64,000 nt of DNA from Nocardia iowensis (GTDB lineage Bacteria > Actinomycetota > Actinomycetes > Mycobacteriales > Mycobacteriaceae): the NCBI RefSeq assembly GCF_019222765.1, contig NZ_CP078145.1:1488001-1552000 (forward strand), given 5' to 3'. The position numbers were made by a program, and so were the translations under genes. Shown one piece after another: positions 1-10,600 of the stretch (the first letter of the stretch is position 1; every line of letters begins with the position of its first letter). Below the pieces are notes generated by a model that had not been told where the DNA came from, did no database searches, and was given only the letters and a program-made list of their open reading frames with translations.

Positions 1-545
1 GCGAGCAGGGCGGCCACGATGGCCTGGAAATCGGCGCCGGAGACGCCCGCGCCCCAGCGTCCCTTCCACTGCGGCTGCGCGAGGTCGAGCAGCGAGGCGG
101 GCAGCTGGTCGGCCGCCACCTTGTCCTTGTTGTAGACGAAAACCGTTGAGCGGGCGGCGACTCCGGTCCATTTGCCGGTGGACGGACGGAATTGCGCTGG
201 CACCTGGTCGAGCGTCGGCTTGTCCACGTCGGCGAACAGACCGGCGTTTTCCACCAGTGCCATGGCGGGGGAATTCTCGGTGAGGAAGACGTCGGCGGGC
301 GATGCGCCGCCCTCGGCGACGAGCTGGTTGCCCAGCGCCGTATCGCCGCCCTGCCGCAACGTGACCTTGATGCCGGTCTCCTTGGTGAACGCGGCCACCC
401 ACTCTTTGGTGAGCGATTCGTGTTGCGCGTTGTAGACCGTGATGTCTTTCGCGTCGTCGTCGGAGGAATTCGAGCATGCCTGGATGCTCAGCGTCGCTAC
501 CGTGACTGCCAGTACTACGGAGATCTTTTTCCAACCGACGGGCAT
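1..545 (-). CDS. Fe(III)-type ABC transporter substrate-binding lipoprotein (5' part)
   Basis: The first 181 codons lie in the window; the stop is beyond position 1. The ATG is at 545-543. The product starts with a lipoprotein signal: Lys6-Lys7, a hydrophobic stretch, and a lipobox-like SIQAC with lipidation Cys24. It continues with ITVYNAQHESLTKEW, a segment typical of class II periplasmic binding proteins of the FbpA/SfuA ferric-ion family, then DVFLTENSPAMALVENAG. Mature protein would be tethered outside the membrane and deliver iron, possibly as a small chelate, to a permease. Permease and ATPase genes would be expected further downstream, outside the window. An IdeR-like box sits 36 bp upstream of the start, which fits iron repression. 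Family assignment is good; the exact substrate is inferred. Confidence 0.82.
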   Translation of the reverse strand, partial: MPVGWKKISVVLAVTVATLSIQACSNSSDDDAKDITVYNAQHESLTKEWVAAFTKETGIKVTLRQGGDTALGNQLVAEGGASPADVFLTENSPAMALVENAGLFADVDKPTLDQVPAQFRPSTGKWTGVAARSTVFVYNKDKVAADQLPASLLDLAQPQWKGRWGAGVSGADFQAIVAALL

Positions 546-580
546 CAGCTCGGTCCTTCCGCGTCGAATTCCCCATACAT

Positions 581-599
581 GTTGATGAGGCTTACCTAA
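581..599 (-). promoter_or_regulatory. IdeR/DtxR iron box
   Basis: Read on the minus strand the 19-mer is TTAGGTAAGCCTCATCAAC. It agrees with the consensus TTAGGTTAGSCTAACCTAA at 14 of 19 positions, and the left half is nearly perfect. It lies just upstream of the ferric-type binding lipoprotein gene. The gene on its other side is convergent in layout and ends here, so only the lipoprotein gene is a plausible target. Confidence 0.65.
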
Positions 600-669
600 G
601 GAACATACCGCGTCCGACGTGCGCGGATGATATCGGTCCTGCAGCGGCGCGGCCGAAATTCCGGTGCGG

Positions 670-2109
670 TTATTCGAGTCCCGAGAAATCGCGTAGCACA
701 ACGTGATTGCGGTCCGCGGTGGTGCCGAGGGTGTAATCGGGGAGTAGGCCGAAGTATTCGCCCCTGGTGGTGGCGCTCCAGCGGCGGGCGGCGTCGGTGC
801 GGGTCTTGTAGAAGTTGACCATGTAGCCGCCTTCGTACAGGCGGAGCAGGCTGTATCCGCCCGGGTATTCCTTCACCGCGGCGACTTCCAGGAATTCGAC
901 GGCGCACGCGGTGTCGGGGCGGGTGCGCCGATTGCGGTGGGTGTGGCCGCTGTGCTGGAGGAAAACGCCAGGGGAGCGCGCGTACCTGGCTTGGAGTTCG
1001 GCGCTGTCGCGGCCGTTCAGCACGAAACCCGGGCCGGCAAGATTGGTGAAGCCGGATTCGATAGTGACCGGGTGGTGGCCGAAGACCAGGGTCGGCCGGT
1101 CCGGGTCGTCGCGCAGCCGGTCGGTGAACTGGTCGAATTGCGGGCGGTCGATGGTGCCGCCGGAGCCGTCGAGTTCACTGGTGTCTAGGCCGAGCAGGCG
1201 CAGGCCGCCGACCTCGTGCTCGATCAGCTGCTGGCGTGGGGTGAACGCCTCGGCAAAGCAGTCGTGATGGTCGGCGGGTGCGGGAGGACAACCGGCATAG
1301 TCCGGTCCGACGTGCGGACGATCGTGGTTGCCGCGCACGACCAGGTAGTCGCTGCCCATGGTGCCCCAGTCGTCGAGTTGCGCGCGGACGCCACGGGCAT
1401 CCGGCAAGGACGCTTCGTCGGTGAGATCACCGGCGATCAGCAGCAACTCGGCGCCACGGTCGGGGCGGCGCAGGTCGTCGAGCATGGCCGCCAGCATCAC
1501 CTCGGGGTATGGCGGCACATCCTGGCGGAAGCCGGGTGGCAGTCCGGCGACGAGCAGGCCGCTGACCTCTTCGCCGTAGTGCACGTCGTTGGCCAGGGCG
1601 AGGGTGCGCAGCGGGCGGCCGGGCGGCGGCACCAAGGTGGTGAATTCGCCGGTGGATTCGGGAGTTCCTGGGCTCAGTGTCGTCAAGGAAAGGGCCGGTA
1701 TCGCGCGCACGCCGTGCGACCACGCCTCGAAACGGTAAGTGCGGCCGGGTTCGAGGCCGCCGATCTCCGCGTAGTGGAAGGGCGTCGGTCGCGGGTCGGC
1801 GTGCACCGGAACCGGCGTGCGCGCCGAATCAGCCGGAGCCAGGCGAACTTCCGCGTCGGCATCCACCGGCATGAGCCGTCCGGCGAGGTCGGGTGCCACC
1901 GTCGTCCAGGTGAGGATCGCCGACCGGTCGGTGATGGTGACCACTTCCAGATCGGTCGCGATCAGCGGATGCGGTTGGGCCCGAGCCGAACTCGGTCGCG
2001 CCAACGGCAGCAGGGCGGTCAGGCCGATGGCGCCGAGCAAGGTTCGCCGGGACGGCCCGCAACACCCGCTGGTCAATTCTGAGCCGAGGTCGCGGAGCAG
2101 ACCTTCCAC
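670..2109 (-). CDS. Tat-exported metallophosphoesterase (calcineurin-like, purple acid phosphatase-like layout)
   Basis: 479 aa from GTG 2109. A twin-arginine signal SRRTLLGAIG occupies residues 20-29, followed by a hydrophobic stretch and an ARA cleavage site near residue 44. Residues 50-160 resemble the fibronectin-III-like domain found before phosphoesterase domains. The catalytic domain has the metal-ligand series DVH (175-177), GDLTDE (227-232), GNHD (260-263), GHHP (344-347) and GHTH (388-391). It should be an exported two-metal phosphatase or phosphodiesterase; the substrate is unknown. The start is uncertain: a TTG at 2076 overlaps the stop of the upstream gene and gives a more usual Tat signal length (residue 12 of the long form). 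Either way it is translationally coupled to the upstream membrane-protein gene. Confidence 0.85.
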   Translation of the reverse strand: MEGLLRDLGSELTSGCCGPSRRTLLGAIGLTALLPLARPSSARAQPHPLIATDLEVVTITDRSAILTWTTVAPDLAGRLMPVDADAEVRLAPADSARTPVPVHADPRPTPFHYAEIGGLEPGRTYRFEAWSHGVRAIPALSLTTLSPGTPESTGEFTTLVPPPGRPLRTLALANDVHYGEEVSGLLVAGLPPGFRQDVPPYPEVMLAAMLDDLRRPDRGAELLLIAGDLTDEASLPDARGVRAQLDDWGTMGSDYLVVRGNHDRPHVGPDYAGCPPAPADHHDCFAEAFTPRQQLIEHEVGGLRLLGLDTSELDGSGGTIDRPQFDQFTDRLRDDPDRPTLVFGHHPVTIESGFTNLAGPGFVLNGRDSAELQARYARSPGVFLQHSGHTHRNRRTRPDTACAVEFLEVAAVKEYPGGYSLLRLYEGGYMVNFYKTRTDAARRWSATTRGEYFGLLPDYTLGTTADRNHVVLRDFSGLE

Positions 2110-2678
2110 TTACCGTCTTCCTTCTTCAGGTGTTCGGTGGTGCTGGTGTCGATATCGGGTGCGTGACCGGGAAGTTCCAAGGTGAGCTTGCCGGTGATGT
2201 GCGCGGTCGCGGCGTCACCGGTGATCATGATGCGGTCGATCCTATCGAGGTCGACCGCGACTGTCGCCGAGGCGAACTGTTGCTTCTGTTCCTCCGGCAG
2301 CGCGTCGAACTCGGCCCGATCCGCCGCGCACGCCGTGGCCGCGGCGGCCTCGAACCCCTTCGACTCGAGCGTGTCGTAGAAGTCGTGGATCGCCACTTCG
2401 ATCCGCTTGGTATCGGAGGCGAACGGACCCTTCCCCTGTGCGGTCAGCACGGCCCCGATCACCACCGCACCGCCGAGCCCGAGCAGTAGCACCGCCACCA
2501 GCCCGACGATCAGAACGACCTTGCTTTTCTTCGACGGCCGTTGCCCGCTCGGCGGTCCCGGCGGCGGATATTCGGCCGGTGGGTAATCCGTCGGTGGCGG
2601 ATAACCGGTGGGTTCCGCTGGCTGCTGCGGAAACTGCGGATCCTGGGACGGGGGCTGCCCGCCCGGCGGATAAGTCAT
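2073..2678 (-). CDS. Proline-rich single-pass membrane protein with extracytoplasmic DUF4878-like domain
   Basis: 201 aa. Residues 1-50 are a cytoplasmic Pro/Tyr-rich tail with repeated YPP motifs. A basic stretch PSKKSK precedes one transmembrane helix at about 52-77. The outside domain (about 88-201) contains IHDFYDTLESKGFEAA and ends HLKKEDGKWKVCSATSAQN, the pattern of the small NTF2/DUF4878-like domains common on mycobacterial and nocardial membrane proteins (a Lys-Trp-Lys-Val-Cys end and one other Cys that may form a disulfide). Function is unknown. Its 3' end overlaps the phosphoesterase gene, so the two are probably co-expressed. Confidence 0.75.
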   Translation of the reverse strand: MTYPPGGQPPSQDPQFPQQPAEPTGYPPPTDYPPAEYPPPGPPSGQRPSKKSKVVLIVGLVAVLLLGLGGAVVIGAVLTAQGKGPFASDTKRIEVAIHDFYDTLESKGFEAAAATACAADRAEFDALPEEQKQQFASATVAVDLDRIDRIMITGDAATAHITGKLTLELPGHAPDIDTSTTEHLKKEDGKWKVCSATSAQN

Positions 2679-2843
2679 GGTCTGGCCCTCCGTCAGCCCC
2701 CCTCGGCTCTCCTGAAGGCTACGGCAACCGGGTTCCCGGACGAGCGAAAAGAGACGTCGATCAGTGCCACCGGCCGGGAGTCACCATTTCGTAGGATGTG
2801 GTCGTCGTGGGGCAGGCGATATGGTCCGGACGTGGTGTTATCC

Positions 2844-3644
2844 ATGAAAGCGCAGCGTGACCGACCCGGCATCGCCATTCGGCTGGGGGTGGTTTTCGCG
2901 GCTGTGACGGTCTGGTGGCTGGTGCTGTTCCACGGCGTAGCCGCGGTGACCGGCGACGAATACACCCGCGGTGGTCATGTGGTGCGTGCGGTGGGTGCGA
3001 CCGTGTTCACGGTGCCGTTGATCTATGCGGCACGGCGGTTTCTCGACCGGCAGCCCTGGTCCGGGCTCGGCTGGTCATCCGTGGGACGTGGTTCGCGCGC
3101 CTTCCTGTTCGGCGCCGCGTGCTGGGGCATTCCCGCCTTCTTGTCCATGGCCGTAATGCTGTGGCTCGGTTGGGCGGATCTCACGTTGCGGACATCGCTG
3201 CCGGAAGTCTTTCCGCCGCTCCTCGGCCTCGTCGCGCTGGTGCTGCTGTATGAAGCTGTTCCGGAGGAGCTCATTTTCCGCGGCTACTTCTTCACGAATC
3301 TGGCCGAGCGGTGGTCTACCGGAATAACTGTTGTCGCACAGGCGGCGCTTTTCACGGGATGGGGAGTGCTGATCGGCGCGGCGGGAGCGGTCGATCGCGT
3401 AGTGCTGTTCTTCGCGTTCGCCCTTGTGCTCGGCGCGATTCGGGCTACGACCGGAAACCTATTGGCATGCATGGGTTTCCACGCCATGTTCCAGCTGACT
3501 ACCCAATTTCTCGCCAACAAGTGGAATTACATCGATCTCGACGATCCCGATATGGCCATTGTGGGACTGGCTTTCGTCGTGATCCCGTTTGTCAGTACCG
3601 CAATCCTGCTCTGGGCAATGGCCCGGCGGCGGCGACGGGGCTGA
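2844..3644 (+). CDS. CPBP-family intramembrane metalloprotease
   Basis: 266 aa with about seven hydrophobic helices. The frame is open further upstream, but the ATG at 2844 begins a protein that soon enters its first helix, so I choose it. The CPBP (Abi) motifs are present: EELIFRG with Glu141, Glu142 and Arg146, and a later GFHAMFQ with His213. These residues form the active site of Rce1-like intramembrane glutamate/metalloproteases. The substrate is unknown; bacterial members act in self-immunity to peptides or in membrane-protein processing. It stands alone, with convergent neighbours. Confidence 0.82.
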   Translation: MKAQRDRPGIAIRLGVVFAAVTVWWLVLFHGVAAVTGDEYTRGGHVVRAVGATVFTVPLIYAARRFLDRQPWSGLGWSSVGRGSRAFLFGAACWGIPAFLSMAVMLWLGWADLTLRTSLPEVFPPLLGLVALVLLYEAVPEELIFRGYFFTNLAERWSTGITVVAQAALFTGWGVLIGAAGAVDRVVLFFAFALVLGAIRATTGNLLACMGFHAMFQLTTQFLANKWNYIDLDDPDMAIVGLAFVVIPFVSTAILLWAMARRRRRG

Positions 3645-3648
3645 GCAT

Positions 3649-4200
3649 TCACGACTTCGGCGGGACCGACCGTCCCGCGAACGCGGCGAGCCGGTCGATC
3701 GCCGGGGCGGTGTCCTCGATGTGCTGTGCCTCGGCGAATTGGGCGCCGCGCGGCCGGATGGCGAGTTGCTCCTGCAGGAAGGCCAGCGATTGTTCGGCGA
3801 GTTCGCCGGGCAGCCGCGCCGGAATCCCGGTGGCCTGCGCCAGATCCCAGCCGTGCGTGACCAGATCGGCGAGCCGAAGCCGCAATTGCTCGGCCAACGG
3901 GCCGGAATGGGATCGCTCGCGAATCTCGGGGTGGTCGAAAATGGCAAGCAACGATGAGGCGGAGGTCCGGTAGGCCTCGACCGGGTCGTCGCCGAGCAGG
4001 TCGGCGCCGCGCTCGGGGAGCGGGCTGTCGTTGATCAGCGCCGCGAACGTCAGATTCACCGTCACCAGATGTTCGACCACATCCCGCACATTCCATGCGC
4101 TACATGGCGTCGGCGCTGTCCACTGATCGTCCCGCACACCGGCCAATAGGTCGCCGACGGCTGCGGACGCACGCGCGAGATCCTCGACAGAAGCGGTCAC
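3649..4200 (-). CDS. TIGR03086 family protein (mycothiol-dependent maleylpyruvate isomerase N-domain/DinB-like fold)
   Basis: 183 aa. The N-terminal pattern QWTAPTPCSAWNVRDVVEHL is the hallmark of the MDMPI_N/TIGR03086 group, and a later LVTHGWDLAQATG supplies the second set of conserved His/Asp residues. These four-helix proteins bind a divalent metal through three His residues and are thought to be thiol (mycothiol)-dependent enzymes; no specific reaction is known for this one. It converges on the CPBP gene, with only 4 bp between stops. Confidence 0.75.
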   Translation of the reverse strand: MTASVEDLARASAAVGDLLAGVRDDQWTAPTPCSAWNVRDVVEHLVTVNLTFAALINDSPLPERGADLLGDDPVEAYRTSASSLLAIFDHPEIRERSHSGPLAEQLRLRLADLVTHGWDLAQATGIPARLPGELAEQSLAFLQEQLAIRPRGAQFAEAQHIEDTAPAIDRLAAFAGRSVPPKS

Positions 4201-4673
4201 ACGGCGAGACTACGGCGTGCCGTGCGGCGCCGCCACGGGTTTCGCGGGGTAGCCCCGGAACGCTGGACCGCCGCCCAAGCAGGTCGACCGTTCAACTCTG
4301 AGCGGCAATTGATTCCCATCCACGGGTGCCTCGGCAACGAATAAGAGTTGCCGGAGCTCCGTCCTGCCGACAACGAAATGCGCTGTCGCACAGCATTTTT
4401 CGTGATCGTGGGCTTGCGCTCGATGGTTCCGCTTGGTAGGTTCGCGGTCGAATTCTTCATCGGATCGCCCCATCCCGATCTATCCGCGCCGCCCGCCCGA
4501 CGGCCGGATGCGGTGATCCCTACGGTCGCTCGGCGGACTGCCGGTGGCACAGCCGGATCGTTGACGCCACCGTGACCATGCTCCCGCTGCTCGCCCGTGT
4601 GTGCCGCTCTGTTTGCCAACGATCGTCGCGATGACCACAGCCCCCGCCCCGGGGCATCGGACCAGGAGGATGA
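4201..4673 (+). other. 473-bp intergenic region upstream of the polyketide synthase
   Basis: No convincing gene. A short hairpin CGGCAAC/GTTGCCG at 4332-4353 and a short AT-richer patch around 4390-4410 are visible, but no promoter clear enough to name. The last bases carry AGGAGG (4664-4669), a strong Shine-Dalgarno sequence four bases before the synthase ATG. A 75-codon open frame at 4348-4575 has no coding character. Confidence 0.5.
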
Positions 4674-7600
4674 ATGTCGGATTTCGGTGCCGCCCATCAG
4701 GGCGAGGACATCGCGATCATCGGTGTGGCGCTGCGGCTGCCCGGCGGCATCGCCGACCTGGCCGGGTTGTGGACGACGTTGTCTTCCGGGCTCGATGTCG
4801 TCACCGAAATACCGAGCGACCGTTTCGACACGAGCAGGATCGTCGCTCCCGGCGAGCGCAGGCCCGGCAAGAGCTACACCAGCGCGGCGGGCGTGCTGAC
4901 CGGCGTGGATGTCGCCGCGTTCGACGCGCCGTTCTTCGGCATCTCGCCGCGGGAAGCGAGCCGGATGGATCCGCAGCAGCGAATGCTGTTGGAGCTGGCG
5001 ATGGAGGCACTCGACGACGCGGGTGCCGATATTCGCGAGCTGTCCGGCTCGGACACCGGCGTGTTCGTCGGTCTTTCCGAGGTCGGATACGCCACCCAGC
5101 AATTCGAGTTCCGGAATATCGATGCGTACACCAATTCCGGCGTCGCGCAGTCGATCGCGGCGAACCGGATATCCCACTTCTTCGATTTCCGCGGACCGAG
5201 CATGGCCATCGACACGGCGTGTTCCTCGGCCCTGGTGGCCTTGCACCAGGCCTGCCAGGCACTTCGTACCGGCGAGAGCCGGGTATCGCTGGCCGGTGGG
5301 ATAACCATCCTGCTCAATCCGTACACCATGGTCGGCTTCGCGCAGGCGGCGATGCTTTCACCGACCGGCCGGTGCCGGGCGTTTTCGGCCGACGCCGACG
5401 GATATGTCCGCGCCGAGGGCGGCGGCTTCGTGGTGTTGAAGCGGTTGGCCGATGCGGTCGCCGACGGCGATCGCGTGCACGCGGTGATCCGTGGCACCGG
5501 GGTCAACTGCGACGGCCGTACTCCCGGGCTTGCGCTGCCCAGCGCCGTTGCGCAGGAAGCCTTGCTGCGCAGGGTGTATGCCATGGCTGGGGTCGAGCCG
5601 GATGAGGTCGGTTATGTCGAAGCGCACGGCACCGGCACGCCGGCGGGTGATCCGGTCGAGTGCGTCGCGCTCGGTCGAGCCCTCGGTATGCCCCGCGGGT
5701 CGGGGCGTTTCCTGCCGATCGGTTCGGTCAAGACCAACCTCGGGCATCTGGAGGCGGCCTCGGGCATCGCGGGCCTGCTGAAAGCGATTCTCGTGCTGCG
5801 CCATCGGATCATCCCGCCCTCGTTGCACGCGACGCCGCTCAATCCGGCGATCGACTTTGACGGACTGCGCTTGGCTCCGGCCATCGAACCGACGGCGATG
5901 GACAATGACCGGCCCGGTGTGGTTGGCGTCAATTCCTTCGGCTTCGGCGGGGCGAACGCGCACGCGATCCTCGCCGAGGCGCCGCCGCGGCAGCCGGGCA
6001 CCGAGCCGACCCGTCGGCGGCTGCCGCTGGTCGTGTCGGCCCGCTCGGCGGGCGCGCTCAGCGAAGCGGCCGGGCTGCTCGGTGCGCAACTTGCCGATGC
6101 GACCCCGGAGAAGTTCTACGACGTCTGCTACACCCTCACGCGCAGGCGCAGCCGCCATTCGGATCGGGTGGCCGTGCTCGTCGATGACGGCCCGGCCGCG
6201 GCCAAGCGATTGCGCGCGATCGCCGAGGGCGCGGAAGCCATCCACGAGCGGGTGCCGGAGACCGCACGCGGCCGGGTGGCGTTCGTGTTCTCCGGCAACG
6301 GTTCTCAGTGGGCGGGCATGGCCGCCGACCTGCTTGCCGATTCGGTGTTCGGCGGTGTGATCGCGGAGGTGGACGCGTTGTTGCGACCTCGCCTCGGCTG
6401 GTCGATCGCCGAGGAACTGTCCGCACCGACCGAGTGCTCCCGAATGTCGGCCACGGAGGTGGCCCAGCCTGCTCTGTTCGCGGTGCAGCTCGGCGTGGCC
6501 GCAATGTTGCGGGTCCGCGGCGTCACCCCGGCAGCCGTCGTCGGTCACAGCGTGGGCGAGGTCGCGGCCGCATACCTGGCCGGTGCGCTCGAGCTGGATG
6601 CGGCGTGCCAGGTCATCGCCGAACGGAGCCGCGCTCAGGCGACGACCGCGGGCCGGGGCCGGATGGCCGCGGTCGGCCTGCCCGCCGGTGAGATCGCGCA
6701 GCTGCTGTCCGCGTTGCCCGGATTGGAGATTGCCGGGATCAACAGCGGCAAGGACGTCACGGTCAGCGGCGATGCCGGCGAACTCGCCGAGCTGGCGGCA
6801 CGTCTGGCCGACCGCGATGTCTTCTTCCGGGAGCTCGAGCTGGACTATCCGTTCCACAGCAGGGCCATGGACGACCTGCGGCCGATGCTGCACACGGGGC
6901 TGGCCGGACTCAGCCCTACCGCATCCGAGGTGCCGCTGATTTCCACGGTGACCGGAGCCGAAATCGACGGCACCGAGCTCGGCGCCGAGTACTGGTGGCG
7001 CAACGTGCGCGAACCGGTGCTGTTCGCCACTGCCATCGAGCAATTGATCGCCGACGGCTTCGACATCTTCGTAGAGGTCGGCCCGCATCCGGTGCTGCGG
7101 GGTTATCTGCGGCGGCTGGCCGGGTCGTCGGAGACGCCTGCCGTCGTGGTTCCCACTCTCGTTCGAGCGACCGACGGAGCGCGGGCCGTCGACGCCGCGG
7201 TCGAGCGGTTGATCGAGGCGGGCGCGTCGCTCGACTGGACCCGTTACTTCCCCAGCCCCGGACGCGTCGCGGATCTGCCACGTTATCCGTGGCAACGGGA
7301 ACAGCACTGGAATGGCACCCCGGACTGGAGCTTCCGCGACGGCGGCGACGGCACGATCGATCACCCACTGCTCGGCGAACGACTCACGGTGCTCGAACCG
7401 ACCTGGCGCGACGTCATCACCCCGCTGCGGGTGCCGTGGCTGGCCGACCACCGAGTCGCCGGAGCGGTCGTCATGCCTGCCACCGGCTTCCTCGAAATGG
7501 CCCTCGCCGCGGGGCGCCGGGTCCACGACGCTCCCGTCGAGGTCACCGACCTCCAGATCACGAATGCTCTCGTGCTCGCACAGGACGCGTCCGCCCCCGC

Positions 7601-10600
7601 GGTCAGCCTTCAGGTGTCGCTGTCCGAAACCAGCGGAGCCGTGCGGATCGCAAGCAAGGCGGACGGGAATCCGGATTGGCAGGCCAACGCGACCGGCCGG
7701 GTCCGGCGCCTGTGGCGGCCTCGGCCCGCGTCGGTCGACCTCGCCGAACTGCGCGCCACCCTGATCGAGAAGATAAGCGGGGCAAAGCATTACGTTGCTA
7801 CCGCCCGCGCCGGCCTCGACTACGGCCCATCGTTCCAGGTGCTCGAGCAGCTGGAGGTCGGCCACGACGAGGTGCTGGCCGCCTATCGCCTCGACGCTTC
7901 GCAGGCCGGATACGAGATCCACCCGGCACTGCTGGACGGTGCACTGCAAGCGGGCGCGCCATTGCTCGCCGACATCGCCGACGGCCGTGCCTGCTTCCTG
8001 CCACACGCGGTGGGGATCGCGCGCTGCTGGACCCAGCCCCCGGCCCACGGGTTCATCCGGGTCCGGTCGCGTGCCCGCCACAACGACTATGTCCGCTGGG
8101 ACATCACGGTCACCGATGCCGAGGGCGTCGTCAGCGTGGAGCTCACGGAGGTGTGGCTGCGACGGTTCGAAGCGGCCATCGGCGAGCCCGTGCAACAGCC
8201 CGTATGCGTGCTGAAAGCCGCGCCGCACCATGAGGCGCCGATCACGAGTACACCCGTGCCGCCGGCCCGAGAGCTGGCGGCGGCAGCGCGGGTGTGGCTC
8301 GAACACGGTGCCGCCGTGTCCCCGCCATCCCCCGCTCTCGTGGCCCGGGCAATCGAAACATGCGCCCATTACGCCGTCGCCGCGCTGACTCGGCTCATGC
8401 CCGAGTCACCGACATTCGCCCTCGATGACGCCTTGGCGGCCGGTCTGCTTCCGAAATATTCGAGGCTGGTCGAACTGCTGCTGTCGATGGCGTGCGCACA
8501 CGGTTTGGCCGAGCCGGTGGGCGAACGGCACTGGCGCTGGATCGGTGAAGCCGAACCGGAGTCACGGCTGCGCGCCTGGCTGACCGAGTTTCCCGAGGAC
8601 GTGCCCGAGGCGACACTGAGTACCTATACGGCGCGGCGGCTACCGGAATTCCTCCTCGGGCAAGGGGATCCGCTGCAGGAAATCTTTACCGACGGTGCGG
8701 CGCTGCTGGAACAGACCTACGACGTCGGTCCTGTCGCCCGGTACGACAACGAGATGCTGCGCGCGGTGCTGAAGGCGGTAGTGGAGCGCTGGCCGAACGA
8801 TCGGCCGCTGCGGGTGCTCGAGATCGGCGCCGGGACCGGCGGCACCACCGCGGCCTTGCTGCCGTTGCTGCCGCCGGAGCGGACCCGCTATCTGTTCACC
8901 GACGTGAGCGCCGCCTTCTTCGTCAAGGCGCAGAAGCGCTTCGCCGCCTACGAATTCGTCGACTATCACCGGCTCGACCTCGACCAGGACCTCGATGCCC
9001 AGGGCTTCCCCGATCGCGGCTTCGACCTCGTCATCGCCTCGAACGCGCTGCACGTGGCCGCCGACCTCGCCCGCTCGATGACCTCAATCGGCCGCCTGCT
9101 CGCCGAGGGCGGGCTACTGCTGGCCACCGAAATGCACGAGCCGCACCTGTTGGCGCTGCCGTACGGTGTGCTGGACGGCTTCTGGAACTTCACCGACACA
9201 GAATTGCGGACCCGATCGCCGCTGCTGTCGCGTGCGCAATGGCCAGATCTACTGCGCCGCTGCGGCTTCGCCGACGTGCGGCAGCTGGGCGGTGAGCGCG
9301 AGTCCATGGCCGACGCGTCTTCGGTCATTCTCGCCACCAGGGCCGCGGTCACCGAAATCGTCCCAGTGCTGCCACCGGCCCCGCTGGGAGTGCAATGGAT
9401 CTTGCTCGCCGAGGACGACACGGAACGCGTGTTCGCCACAGCACTGGCCGACCAGCTGCGCGAGGCAGGCAGTGCCGGGACGCACGTCATCACCGCGAGC
9501 GAATACTTCCGCGAGGGATTGCCGATCGCCGCCGATACCGAGTCGGTCCGGCTCGCGTTTCTGCTGTCCGCCGCGCCCTCGGCCGAGCCTGCCGTCGCCA
9601 TCGAACGGACGGTGCGCCGTGCCGCCGTGCTGCGCGCCGTCGCCGCTTGTCTCCGGGAGCTGCCTGCCACCGTGCAGGTGCAGTCTTGGCTCGTTACCCG
9701 GCCCAGTGGCGCGCTGCCCGCGCCGGAGCGGGCGGAGATGCCAGTAGACGCCGCGCTCTGGGGGGTGGCACGGACGCTGACCAACGAGCAGCCGGCGCTC
9801 GGCCTCAAGCGAGTTTCCCTCGAACGCGGTCCGGAACTCACCGAAGCCGCCGACCGGTTGGCGCGCGAGCTGCTCACGCCTACCGACGAGGACGAGGTGG
9901 TGCTGACCTGCGAAGGGCGCTTCGTGCCACGCGTCATCGACGCTCCGCCGGAGGTGACCGTGGTCGTGCCGGGCGATGCGAAGCCCTACCGGCTCGCGCT
10001 GCACAATCCCGGACTGTCCTGCGGATTCTCCTGGCAACCGACCGCGCCGAAGGTTGCCGGACCGAAGGAGGTGGTTGTCGCGGTCCGTGCCACGGCGTTG
10101 AACTACCGCGACGTGCTGCAAGCGGTCGGGATGCTGCCGCCGGAGGCCATCGACGGCACGTTCGCCGAACAGGGACTCGGTTTCGAGTGCGCCGGGGTGG
10201 TCACCGAGGTCGGTGCGCAGGTCCGCGACTTCCAGCCGGGGGACCGCGTGTATGGACTCGTCCCCGCCGCGCTCGCGTCACACGTCGTTACCGACGCCGA
10301 GAATGTCGGCAGGATGCCCGATTCCATGTCCTTTGCCCATGCCGCCACACTCCCGGTCGCCGTGTCCACCGTGCACTACTCCTTGCACACCCTGGCCAAG
10401 CTGGCGCCGGGGGAGGTGCTGCTGGTGCACGGCGGGGCAGGCGGTGTCGGCCTGGCCGCCGTCCGATACGCCCAGCAGCTCGGTGCGACGGTGATCGCGA
10501 CCGCCGGGTCCGCGATCAAACGCGAGTTCCTGCGTTCGCTGGGAGTCGAGCACGTCTTCGATTCGCGCAGCATGGCTTTCGTGGCCGACGTCGAGGCCGT

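Noticed and set aside
2541..2843. Longer N-terminus for the CPBP protease
   Set aside because: It would overlap the divergent membrane-protein gene and is Arg-rich without family support.
5358..8369. 1003-codon minus-strand open frame
   Set aside because: It is antisense to the KS, AT and DH domains of the polyketide synthase and is low-complexity in Arg/Gly/His, the usual shadow of GC-rich coding DNA.
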